Below the pieces are notes generated by a model. It ran no database searches, had not been told where the DNA came from, and saw only the letters and a program-made list of their open reading frames with translations. Positions 9,614 to 18,084 of a stretch of DNA of 28,493 nt are shown here, one piece after another. This stretch comes from CAZFQD01 sp964520885 (GTDB lineage: Bacteria; Bacillota; Clostridia; Oscillospirales; SIG519): the NCBI GenBank assembly GCA_964520885.1, contig CAZFQD010000013.1, forward strand, positions 1-28,493, read 5' to 3'. Positions within the stretch are counted from its first letter, which is position 1; the number at the start of each line of letters is the position of its first letter. The translations under genes and the position numbers were made by a program.

Positions 9614-10960
9614 ATGAAAATTTTTAAAAAATGGGTTTTGTTATTAGTGGTAGGTTTAATAATTTTAATGGGGGTTAGTTGCGGACAAGAAATTAATACT
9701 ACTGGTAATATGTCCAACACATCCACTAAAAATGATTACAGCATTCTTCAAGCAAAGCCACTTAAAAACAAGGAAATTACAATTGTATCACATTATTCGC
9801 TTTGGGGCGAAAAAGACGATGGAACTTTTGTTGGGTACAAAGCAATATTTAATTCTCAATATGGTGGAATTGTAAATGAAGTTTTATGCTCTTATAATGA
9901 TTATATGACTAGGGTTGCAAGTATGGTTTTAGCAGACCAAGCTCCTGACGGTGTTGTTCGCACTGATGTTGATTCTATTCCTTTTATGACTTTTGTTACA
10001 AAGGGACTATGTCAGCCATTTGATGATTATATTGATTTAAATGAACCAATATATTCAAGACTTAAAGTAGATATTGAGTATTCAAAGTGGTTGGGGAAAA
10101 CATATTTTTTAGTTCATAATAATGATTGCACGAGTATGACTTATTATAATAAGAAGTTATTTGAGGACGCGGGGCTTGAAGAACCATACTCTCTTTTTAA
10201 AAAGGGAGAATGGACTTGGGATTCAATGCTAAGTGCAGCAAAACAATTAACAGTTATTAATTCTGCCACAAATGAAGCAGATGTTTCTGGAATTTATATT
10301 GAAGGGCCTGAAATATTAGTTGCAACAACCGGTAAAACAATAGGAACAATTACAAATGGAAACGATGTTAAAATGGACCTTACAGTACCTGGAATTTCAA
10401 AAGCAATGCAATTTTTGTTTGACCTAAATGCTATTCATAAAGTAAAATATTCTCAGCCGTCAGGTTGGGCAATAGCTTTGCAAAAGAATAAACTTGCAAT
10501 GGCAATTGCTGGTATATATCATAGAGGCGATGCAGAAATAAAGGAAATGATTAAAGCGGGAGAAATTTATTTTGCTCCACTACCAAAAGACCCAAATGCA
10601 GATAAGTCATATTCTCAAAAAGCAGAAATAGGCTGGATTTTATGTCAAGGGGCTAAAAATCCTGAAGGCTTGGTAGCATTTAATAAAAGTATGATTTATG
10701 CAAATTATTATGATGTTGAGGAAAAAGCAGCAAAAGATGCCACAAGAATGAAAAATCTTGGTGTTGGTATGGATTTCATTAACTTAGAATATGAAATGAT
10801 GTATCAACCGAATGGCATTTCTGATTTTGGAAAAGGATTTTCACAAGAAGAATTATGGAAATTTTTAGACCAAACAGAACCATGGTCAACTTATGTAGCA
10901 AAAGTAACAAATCCAGTTGAAGTTAAAAAGAATGAAGCAATTGTTCCTCCACAAGGGTAA
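9614..10960 (+). CDS. Extracellular solute-binding lipoprotein of a carbohydrate ABC transporter
   Basis: Surface-anchored family 1 solute-binding protein, 448 residues, that captures the sugar for the two permeases encoded at 2335-4186. The start is ATG 9614 behind a strong AGGAGG (9601-9606). It has a type II signal peptide: MKIFKKW, a hydrophobic core, and lipobox MGVSC with lipidated Cys23, followed by a Gly/Thr/Asn/Ser-rich tether. The mature part shows the family's pattern of a periplasmic-binding fold with Trp- and Tyr-rich ligand regions (for example KGEWTWDSML). The gene is unusually placed, two glycosidase genes downstream of the permeases, but still in the same run. Flanking hairpins may adjust its mRNA level, because binding proteins are usually needed in excess. 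The ligand is probably a mannose- or glucose-containing oligosaccharide, by context only. Confidence 0.9.
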   Translation: MKIFKKWVLLLVVGLIILMGVSCGQEINTTGNMSNTSTKNDYSILQAKPLKNKEITIVSHYSLWGEKDDGTFVGYKAIFNSQYGGIVNEVLCSYNDYMTRVASMVLADQAPDGVVRTDVDSIPFMTFVTKGLCQPFDDYIDLNEPIYSRLKVDIEYSKWLGKTYFLVHNNDCTSMTYYNKKLFEDAGLEEPYSLFKKGEWTWDSMLSAAKQLTVINSATNEADVSGIYIEGPEILVATTGKTIGTITNGNDVKMDLTVPGISKAMQFLFDLNAIHKVKYSQPSGWAIALQKNKLAMAIAGIYHRGDAEIKEMIKAGEIYFAPLPKDPNADKSYSQKAEIGWILCQGAKNPEGLVAFNKSMIYANYYDVEEKAAKDATRMKNLGVGMDFINLEYEMMYQPNGISDFGKGFSQEELWKFLDQTEPWSTYVAKVTNPVEVKKNEAIVPPQG

Positions 10961-10983
10961 TTTGCAATATTTTGTTTTTAATA

Positions 10984-11004
10984 GGGGACAACTTGTTTGT
11001 CCCC
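10984..11004 (+). other. Perfect 8-bp hairpin after the solute-binding protein gene
   Basis: GGGGACAA (10984-10991) and TTGTCCCC (10997-11004) form a perfect stem with a 5-nt loop, 23 bp after the stop of the binding-protein gene. No T-tract follows, so it is not a standard intrinsic terminator. Such intercistronic stems often protect the upstream part of a transcript from 3'-exonucleases, which would raise binding-protein output relative to neighbours (inference). Confidence 0.5.
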
Positions 11005-11055
11005 AACAAGTTTAAATTATAATAGTATAAGATATAAAAAAATGGAGTGAATAAA

Positions 11056-13536
11056 TTGAAGAAAATTAATTTATGTGGTGAATGGAATGTTAAAGAATTT
11101 GAACATTCTAATAGTTTGCTAAACAGTAGTGCACTTGACATTAATGAATATAAAATAAAGGCAACGGTTCCTGGTGATATTCATAATGATTTAAAATTAG
11201 CGGGGATAATTGAAGAGCCATATTATTCAGATAATATGCAAAAATGCAAGTGGGTTACGGAAAAGGATTGGTGCTTTATTAAGTCCTTTGACGCAAGTGC
11301 GGATGCAATTGGAAAGTATAATTACATTAACCTTTTTGGGGTAGATACCTTTGCTGATGTGTATCTTAATGGTATAGAAATTGGCAAGACCGAAAATATG
11401 TTTTTAAAATACAGTTTTTTAGTAAATGGAATTATTAAAGAGGGTAAAAATACCTTAGCCATAAATGTAAAGTCAATCAAGGCTATGATGGAGCAGTTTC
11501 CAGAGGAAGATTTCTTTGCTTGTTTTAATATTAAAAGAATATTTATAAGAAAAACTCAGTGCCATTTTTCGTGGGATTGGGCACCTGAATTTCCCGCAAC
11601 AGGTATTTGGAACGATGTTACCTTTGAGAGTCATAAGTCTACTTACTTTGATAGCGTAGCTGTTAGAGCGAGCATTGACGGAGTTGTTACAGTTCATTTA
11701 AATTTAGAAGGGTATACATATTATGAAAATGAGTATACTCCAAGATATGCAACCATTGAAATAGATGACGGCGAAAAGTTTATTAATATTAAGAAAGAAA
11801 TAACTGAGGTTACAAGTTTTGCAGTTATTAATATAGAAAATCCTAAGCTTTGGTGGCCAATAGATTTAGGAGAGCCGTTTTTATATAATTATAAAGTAAC
11901 TCTTTATGAAAATAATGAAATTTCTGATGAAGTTAAGGGTAGATTTGGTATTAGAGAAGTAGAGCTTGAAGAAAAGCCTAAGAAAAACGAGGAGGGCTTA
12001 ACCTATCAAGTAAAGATTAATGGAGTAAGCACATTCTTAAAGGGTGCAAATTGGGTACCACTTGACCTTTTGACAGGAACAATAGAGGACGAAAAATACC
12101 ATAAATCAATTGATTTAGCCATAAATGCTAACTTTAACACCTTAAGAGTTTGGGGGGGTGGTATGTATGAAAAGGATATTTTCTTTGATATTTGTGATGA
12201 AAAGGGAATTATAGTATGGCAGGATTTAGCTTTTTCTTGTGCCGATATTCCTGATGATTATCCAGGCTTTAATGATATGATTGTCCCAGAAATAGAATAT
12301 CAGGTTAAAAGGCTAAGAAATCATGCAAGCCTTGTAATTTGGTGTGGAGGAAATGAAAAAACAGGTAGCTTTGGGCTTTTAAAAAGTAGAGGAGATAGAG
12401 CTATTTATTATTTAGCTCGTGGCATTATTGGTCATCTTGACCCTACACGTCCATATTTCCCTGCAAGTCCATGGGGGTATACAAAATTTGGTAATTCTCA
12501 TACTTCGGGAGATAGCCATAGCAATAGCTATCAAGAAGCTATGAAGGGTGATGTTACCAAATTCCGTGAAATATTAAAGGAGTTTACTACGTCCATGGCA
12601 TCAGAAATTGCTATTCAGGGTTGTGCACCTTATAATTCGTTAAAAAAATATATTCCTGAGGATAAATTATGGCCTGTAAGTAATATTTGGAAGTTGCATT
12701 TTGCAAGAAATCCTTATGATGGTACCAATACAACCTATGTGGAACAACAATTGGCTACTGCTGCTACTTTATTTGGCGAATTTTCTGATATTTATGATTT
12801 TGTTAAAAAATCAATGACTGTTCATAGCGAGCTATTAAAGGCAGATATTGAATATCATCGTTCAAGAAAAGGCAATTGCTCTGGTGCAATGATGTGGATG
12901 TATTCGGATATTTGGCCTTGTGGAACATGGGCTATTGTTGATTACTATCTTGAAGCAAAGGCATCCTATTATAGTTCTAAAAATAGCTTTACTCCTATTT
13001 GTCCAATAATAACCCAAAGATCCGATGCAGTTACCGCTTTTGTTGTAAATGACACTATGGAGAATATTATTGCAGACGTTGAGGTAGGCTCAGCAACAGT
13101 TGATGGTAAAATTGTTGACAAGAAAACCTTTAAAATGGTAAACATTAATGGCGTTACCTCAAATGAAATATTTAAATTTAAGGATATTAATAGTGAGGCA
13201 GATTATTTATTTATTCATTTGATTTATAATGACAAGGTAATTAAAAATACATTTTTCCATAAGCTATGGAAGGATATTAATTGGTGTGAGCCTAAACTTA
13301 ATGTTGTTATAGAGTCTTCTGATAATAAAATTCCTAATAGCTATGAAATAAAAATAAAAACAGAAAAATATGCAAGAATGGTTAGAATTAGTGTTCCAAT
13401 GCAAGAAAAAGCTATTTTTTCTGATAATTATTTTGATTTAGAGGCTAATGAGGAGAAAATAATTAATATTATTTCAGAAGTTGAGTTGCTAAGAAAGGAC
13501 ATAAAAATTGAGCACTGGCTTGATAAGTGGATGTAA
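11056..13536 (+). CDS. Glycoside hydrolase family 2 beta-mannosidase
   Basis: Retaining exo-beta-mannosidase, 826 residues, removing terminal beta-mannose from manno-oligosaccharides. No signal peptide is present, so it is cytoplasmic. I chose TTG 11056 because GGAG (11044-11047) overlaps the in-frame GTG 11047 but lies 8 nt before this TTG. Order of parts: N-terminal jelly-roll (about 1-170), immunoglobulin-like domain, TIM barrel (about 290-600), and C-terminal sandwich domains. Family signatures are CHFSWDWAPEFPATGIW, the acid/base Glu434 in WCGGNEK, and the nucleophile Glu517 in ASEIAIQG, the beta-mannosidase form (SExxxQ) rather than the beta-galactosidase form. MWMYSDIWPCGTWAIVDY is also typical. 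This is the best substrate clue in the cluster: a beta-mannoside. It lies 95 bp after the binding-protein gene. Confidence 0.9.
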   Translation: MKKINLCGEWNVKEFEHSNSLLNSSALDINEYKIKATVPGDIHNDLKLAGIIEEPYYSDNMQKCKWVTEKDWCFIKSFDASADAIGKYNYINLFGVDTFADVYLNGIEIGKTENMFLKYSFLVNGIIKEGKNTLAINVKSIKAMMEQFPEEDFFACFNIKRIFIRKTQCHFSWDWAPEFPATGIWNDVTFESHKSTYFDSVAVRASIDGVVTVHLNLEGYTYYENEYTPRYATIEIDDGEKFINIKKEITEVTSFAVINIENPKLWWPIDLGEPFLYNYKVTLYENNEISDEVKGRFGIREVELEEKPKKNEEGLTYQVKINGVSTFLKGANWVPLDLLTGTIEDEKYHKSIDLAINANFNTLRVWGGGMYEKDIFFDICDEKGIIVWQDLAFSCADIPDDYPGFNDMIVPEIEYQVKRLRNHASLVIWCGGNEKTGSFGLLKSRGDRAIYYLARGIIGHLDPTRPYFPASPWGYTKFGNSHTSGDSHSNSYQEAMKGDVTKFREILKEFTTSMASEIAIQGCAPYNSLKKYIPEDKLWPVSNIWKLHFARNPYDGTNTTYVEQQLATAATLFGEFSDIYDFVKKSMTVHSELLKADIEYHRSRKGNCSGAMMWMYSDIWPCGTWAIVDYYLEAKASYYSSKNSFTPICPIITQRSDAVTAFVVNDTMENIIADVEVGSATVDGKIVDKKTFKMVNINGVTSNEIFKFKDINSEADYLFIHLIYNDKVIKNTFFHKLWKDINWCEPKLNVVIESSDNKIPNSYEIKIKTEKYARMVRISVPMQEKAIFSDNYFDLEANEEKIINIISEVELLRKDIKIEHWLDKWM

Positions 13537-13680
13537 TAGTATTTTTTGATGTGTTTAAATTAAAAAATAAAATAAGGATTTATATGAAAGAATTTATTTA
13601 GGAAATTTAAAGTATTTAAACCCGTGTAAGGATTTTATTAAGTTTGTGCCTTGTATGAAACGAAAGGGAGGTTAATAAAA
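13537..13680 (+). other. Intergenic leader before the GH9-dockerin gene
   Basis: This 144-bp A/T-rich gap has no convincing terminator. It holds an SD-like TAAGGA followed by a five-codon frame (MKEFI, then TAG), and the strong SD AAAGGGAGGT (13663-13672) that fixes ATG 13681 as the GH9 start. TTGATG near 13546 with a spaced AAAATA could be a weak promoter, but this is not persuasive. Confidence 0.3.
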
Positions 13681-15477
13681 ATGAAGAATAAATTAAAAGT
13701 GAATGCGATAATTAGCATTACACTTGTTTTATTTTTGATATTTGCTTTATTCCCAATATCTTCCAATGTACTTGCTTTGACTATAAAAATTAGTGTTGAC
13801 CAAATAGGTTATTATCCTAATGACCCTGCTAAGGTAGCATATATATTTGGAACGACAGCGACGACATTTTTGTTAAAGGATACTAATAATGCGACAGTAT
13901 ATAGCGGAAATCTTTCTACTCGTTCAGATTATAATGCGGTTAGAATTGCAGATTTTTCATCTTTTATAACTCCTGGCTCTTATTATATTAATTGTGATGG
14001 TGCTAATTCCTTAACATTTATAATAGGGGATAACCTTTATGATGAGTCATTTGGTAAAGCACTCAGATATTTTACTTATCAACGAGAAGGGGACACGACT
14101 TTAAATATTGAAGGAACTCCAACATTTATAGATGATGGTAAACGCTCCGATAATGGGCAATATATTGATGTTGTTGGTGGATGGAACGATGCTTGTGATT
14201 ATAGACGTTGGACTGTAGCTCTCGGCTATGGACTTATGTCTCTTCCAACAGCATATGATAGACTTGACCCAGATATTGACATATTAAACTATAATTCTAT
14301 AGGCAAAAATTCAGTATCCGATTTGCTTGATGAAGCAAAATGGGGTGCAACATATTTTACTAAAATGATTGATACCACAACAGGAATGCTATATCCTTAC
14401 TGTGGAGATGATACTTATAATTATTTAACCGATGGTATTTTGGGGACAGCAGATGATAGGCAAGTATTAGTAACAAGAGACCCAACTGACTTTCAGCAAA
14501 AATTATTTATTTCTTATGAAGCATGTGCTGGACTTTCTTTGATTGCAAAGAATTACTATACAATTGATAATACTTATGCTAATACCTTAAAAGACAAAGC
14601 ATTAGCCCTTTGGGGATATATTAATTCAGTTGAAGGACCAAGCGATATTGTTAATACAAATACGCAATTATCCTTTAAAATATTTGGTTCAATTAATATG
14701 TATAAAATGGCTATGACCTTTGGGCTATCACAGGCTCAAAAGGATGAGTATAAGGCAAGGGCGATTTCAGCTGCAACTGAGCTTTTAGCTTTGCAAGAAA
14801 CAGTAGGGGCAACTAATGGGTCAATAACTATGAGAGGTTTCTTCTATAAAAAAACTGGTTTTGGTAAAACTGACGCAGATTGGAATTGTTATTCAGGTGC
14901 ATCAGAAATTTTAGCATTATCATATCTTTATGAGCTGTTTCCAACCTATGGGAGTGCTTCAAGTTGGAAAACAGCAGTTAAAATGTATATAAATGATTTT
15001 GCAAAGGTATTTGCAGATATAAATCCTTATGGATACATCCCAGTTGATGTTGTAACTACACCACAAACTTATATGACAAGACAATACGGAACAAGCAATT
15101 TTAGATACCGATATTTTGCTGATTCAACTGAAACTACTCCATTTAATTGGTATATTGGCAATATGGGGGGACAGTTATCTAATGCAGCAGCATTATTATA
15201 TACTGCGGATTCAAGCATAATGAATGGGGAAACAGTAACGATTGATAATGCTAAAAAAATGGCAAGCAGACTTCTTCATATTACTCATGGGGCTAACCCG
15301 GAAAATAAATCCTTCATTAGAGATGTGGGACAAATTCAATGTGGATTATATTCATTTAGTGGAGCAGGTTGCCCAAGACCTAATTTAAATATCCCGGGTG
15401 CTGTTATTGCAGGTAATGTTGGAGATGCAAATGATAACCCAACTATGACAGATGACTATCAATCTTTAGAGCATTAG
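13681..15477 (+). CDS. Secreted GH9 enzyme, catalytic part, ended by a premature TAG
   Basis: First 598 residues of a secreted GH9 beta-glycanase. The start is ATG 13681, served by AAAGGGAGGT; the in-frame TTG at 13651 lies before this SD. Signal peptide: MKNKLK, a hydrophobic core, likely cleavage near NVLA/LT. A CelD_N domain follows (KISVDQIGYYPND), then the GH9 barrel. Catalytic Asp170 and Asp173 lie in GGWNDACDYRRW. The catalytic acid Glu597 (SLEH) lies two codons before the TAG. In the paralog encoded at 6694-9564 the TAG position is Trp (SEYWTPYNSFY). Here the frame continues without shift as TPYNSFYLLAIA, so this is one gene with TGG changed to TAG. The truncated product would lack the last barrel helix and all accessory modules, so it is probably inactive and unable to join a cellulosome. 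Readthrough or a sequencing error are alternatives. Confidence 0.85.
   Translation: MKNKLKVNAIISITLVLFLIFALFPISSNVLALTIKISVDQIGYYPNDPAKVAYIFGTTATTFLLKDTNNATVYSGNLSTRSDYNAVRIADFSSFITPGSYYINCDGANSLTFIIGDNLYDESFGKALRYFTYQREGDTTLNIEGTPTFIDDGKRSDNGQYIDVVGGWNDACDYRRWTVALGYGLMSLPTAYDRLDPDIDILNYNSIGKNSVSDLLDEAKWGATYFTKMIDTTTGMLYPYCGDDTYNYLTDGILGTADDRQVLVTRDPTDFQQKLFISYEACAGLSLIAKNYYTIDNTYANTLKDKALALWGYINSVEGPSDIVNTNTQLSFKIFGSINMYKMAMTFGLSQAQKDEYKARAISAATELLALQETVGATNGSITMRGFFYKKTGFGKTDADWNCYSGASEILALSYLYELFPTYGSASSWKTAVKMYINDFAKVFADINPYGYIPVDVVTTPQTYMTRQYGTSNFRYRYFADSTETTPFNWYIGNMGGQLSNAAALLYTADSSIMNGETVTIDNAKKMASRLLHITHGANPENKSFIRDVGQIQCGLYSFSGAGCPRPNLNIPGAVIAGNVGDANDNPTMTDDYQSLEH
15475..15477 (+). 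other. In-frame amber codon splitting the GH9-dockerin gene
   Basis: TAG is codon 599 counted from ATG 13681. The residues before (SLEH) and after (TPYNSFY) align without gap to the cytoplasmic GH9 paralog, which has Trp here. TAG is a genuine stop elsewhere in the window (genes ending at 3153 and 20949), so genome-wide reassignment is unlikely. Confidence 0.9.
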
Positions 15478-16674
15478 ACTCCTTATAACAGCTTTTATCT
15501 TTTGGCAATTGCTAATTATAAAAAGATTGGCTTTAATAATGGGACATCAAATGATACTGTTGCTTTAACTCAAAACAACCCTACTGTAAGTGGAAATGAT
15601 TTAACAGTTAATTTTGTTACAAAGCCAAATGCGTCATATTATATTATTAAGTATGGAGCAAGTAGTGGCAATTATCCTTTTACAACTTATTCTCAAAGAA
15701 GTCCAATAACAATTAAGAATTTGGCAATGGGCAACTATTATGTTTCAGTTTCAGCAGTATGTGCAGGTGTGGAAACACCTTTAAGCAATGAAAAATTAGC
15801 AAATATAGCTTCTGCTAATATTATTTCTGATGACTTAACGGATTTTTCAAAAATATACTCAAGAACTCCAAATCTAATTTTTGATGTTTCAAACAATTTA
15901 AATTTTGGAGGAGACACTTCAAGATTAACAAAAAATACAACGGGTGTTCAAAGTATAATATATAATACCACAAGTAGTATGACATCCTTTGAAGCGGACA
16001 CATATTTTTGGACAAATGAGCCTATTGACAATTGTAATTTTTATACTTCTATTGATAATGTAACATATTCTCAGTTATTGCCTAACATTACTAATTTGGG
16101 TGGAAACTGGACAAAAATTTTATATAGCTCGTCCTCACTTCCAGTGGGAACAAAATTTCTTAAAATAGAACTTAGAAATACCACTGGCAATAGCTGGAAC
16201 CCTCAAATTAGCAAGGTTACAATTGAAGGAGTGCAAATTTCTGAAAGAGATATAAATTTTGATAATTATATTATATCTGCGAATAAAGAAATATCAAACA
16301 TTCAACCGGGAAGCACAGTAAATGAATGCTTAGCAAATTTGCAACCCTCTATTTCAACTGATGTAACTTTTAAAAATTATTCTGGTGATGTTATTATAGG
16401 TTCAAGTAAATTGGGAACTGGGTCAACTATTGATGTTGCAATAGACGGTGTAACTACAAAATATACAGTGATTATTTATGGAGATTTAAATGGAGATTCT
16501 AACATAAATGTTATTGATTTGCTTAAAATTAAGTGGCATCTATTGAAAATTAAAGAACTGAGTGGAGCATTTTTTAAGGCAGGGACTATTGAATTAAATG
16601 ATGTTTCAATTACTGGCTTAGTTTTAATAAAAAAACATATTTTAGGAATTAGTTTATTAAACCAAAACTTCTAA
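15478..16674 (+). pseudogene. C-terminal half of the GH9-dockerin gene: last GH9 helix, Fn3-like, sandwich module, dockerin
   Basis: This stretch continues the frame of the secreted GH9 gene after its TAG and stays open for almost 400 codons. A TTG at 15502 could act as a start but has no SD and would begin inside a helix. It holds the end of the GH9 barrel (TPYNSFYLLAIANY), an Fn3-like module, a carbohydrate-binding-like sandwich module (about 15820-16240, matching one in the cytoplasmic paralog), and a spacer domain with GTGSTIDV. A type I dockerin-like end (about 16481-16660) follows. The first dockerin calcium loop is intact (DLNGDSNINVID). The second (AGTIELNDVSITGL) lacks the usual Asp positions. 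A dockerin binds scaffoldin cohesins in a cellulosome. The open frame argues for a recent nonsense mutation or readthrough. Confidence 0.75.
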
Positions 16675-16741
16675 AATCAATAAATTTTTCTATATCAATT
16701 GAAAAAATCCTAAAATTAGAAATGTTAAATAACCCAAACGA

Positions 16742-16760
16742 AAGAGAGTTGATTTCTCTT
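16742..16760 (+). promoter_or_regulatory. Small hairpin overlapping SD and start codon of the sulfatase gene
   Basis: AAGAGA (16742-16747) can pair with TCTCTT (16755-16760). The first arm is the SD region and the second covers two bases of the TTG start. The stem is only 6 bp, so any effect on translation is speculative. The preceding 16675-16741 is A/T-rich with no clear terminator. Confidence 0.25.
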
Positions 16761-18078
16761 GACAAGACAACCGGATATTATAATTTTTCTATCAGACCAA
16801 CAACGTGCCGATACTATGGGTTGCTATGGGCAAAAATTAAATGTTACACCAAACCTTGATAAATTAGCAAAAGAGGGAACTTTATTTGAAAATGCTTTTT
16901 CTTGCCAACCAGTTTGTGGGCCAGCAAGGTCTTGCATTCAAACAGGTTTATACGCAACTGAAACGGGCTGTTTTAAGAACAATATAGCTTTGCCACAAGA
17001 CGTTCCAACCATAGCAAAAGAGCTTATAAAAAAAGGTTACCAAACCGCTTATGTTGGTAAGTGGCATTTGGCATCAACTGAACAAGATGATAGTTATTGG
17101 TATTCGGCAATTCCAAAGAATAAACGAGGAGGTTATGAGTATTGGATGGCAACAGATGTATTAGAATATACATCTGATGGTTATGCAGGCGGCTATGTGT
17201 TTGATAAGGATATGAATAAGGTTGAATTTACTGGTTATAGAGTTGATAAAATTAGTGAATTCGCATTAGATTATCTAAAAAAACACAGAAAAGATAATAA
17301 GCCATATTTGCTTTTTGTTTCTTGGATAGAGCCACACCAACAAAATAATTTAGATATTTGTCAAGGTCCTGACTATTCAAAAAAAACATTTAAGGATTTT
17401 ACTGCTCCTTTGGATTTGGAAAAGGGTGTTGGTAATTGGGAAGAAAATTACCCTGATTATTTGGGAGCTTGTCATAGTATAGATGCAAATATAGGTAAAA
17501 TAGTTGATTATTTAAAAGAAGAAGACAAACTCAATAACACTATAATTTTATATACAAGTGATCATGCTTGTCATTTTAAGACAAGAAATTGGGAGTATAA
17601 GAGAACCTGCCATGAGTCAAGTATTAAAATCCCTCTTATCGCTTATGGAAAGGGGTTTATGGGAGGAAATAAAAGTAAACAGCTTTGTAGCTTGCTTGAT
17701 ATTGCTCCAACAGTATTAAAAGTAGCAGGAGTTGATATTTTAAGCTCTATGCGAGGCTATATTTTGATGGATATGATTGGAAACGAAGATAAGAGAGAAG
17801 AACTTTTTGTTCAAATGAGTGAAACTCAAGTTGGTAGAGCAATTAGAACAAAAAAATGGAAATACTCAGTTGTTGCACCTGATGTTAATGGGAATATTTT
17901 TTCATATTGCGATAATTATACCGAAAACCATCTTTATGATTTGGAAAATGACCCATATGAGATGAATAATTTAGTTTCAAATGAAAATTATTACGAAATA
18001 AGAAAAGAGCTAAGAGAAAAGCTAATGGAATATATCTTAAAGATAGAAGGGAAACAAACAAAAATTTTGTTTGGGTAA
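16759..18078 (+). CDS. S1-type sulfatase (cytoplasmic)
   Basis: Arylsulfatase-fold hydrolase, 439 residues, removing sulfate esters from sugars. The start is TTG 16759 with AAAGAGAG about 10 nt upstream. Sulfatase signatures: metal-binding FLSDQQRADTMGCYG at the N-terminus and the modification motif CGPAR with Cys53 (C-x-P-x-R), which must become formylglycine. Further on are the metal site YTSDHACHF and the C-terminal YDLENDPYEMNNL block. No signal peptide is seen, whereas most characterised polysaccharide sulfatases are exported. It would therefore act on imported oligosaccharides and need a cytosolic anaerobic maturase (anSME) encoded elsewhere. It is followed after 6 bp by a URO-D-fold gene. 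Phosphonate-monoester or phosphodiester hydrolase activity is an alternative in this superfamily. Confidence 0.88.
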   Translation: MTRQPDIIIFLSDQQRADTMGCYGQKLNVTPNLDKLAKEGTLFENAFSCQPVCGPARSCIQTGLYATETGCFKNNIALPQDVPTIAKELIKKGYQTAYVGKWHLASTEQDDSYWYSAIPKNKRGGYEYWMATDVLEYTSDGYAGGYVFDKDMNKVEFTGYRVDKISEFALDYLKKHRKDNKPYLLFVSWIEPHQQNNLDICQGPDYSKKTFKDFTAPLDLEKGVGNWEENYPDYLGACHSIDANIGKIVDYLKEEDKLNNTIILYTSDHACHFKTRNWEYKRTCHESSIKIPLIAYGKGFMGGNKSKQLCSLLDIAPTVLKVAGVDILSSMRGYILMDMIGNEDKREELFVQMSETQVGRAIRTKKWKYSVVAPDVNGNIFSYCDNYTENHLYDLENDPYEMNNLVSNENYYEIRKELREKLMEYILKIEGKQTKILFG

Positions 18079-18084
18079 ATTAGT

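Noticed and set aside
15475..15477. TAG as pyrrolysine or as a reassigned sense codon
   Set aside because: The paralog has Trp here, the protein is not a methylamine methyltransferase, and TAG ends other genes in the window (3153, 20949). A point mutation is simpler.
15502..16674. Independent gene starting at TTG 15502
   Set aside because: No SD, start inside the last GH9 helix, and perfect frame continuity with the upstream GH9 gene.
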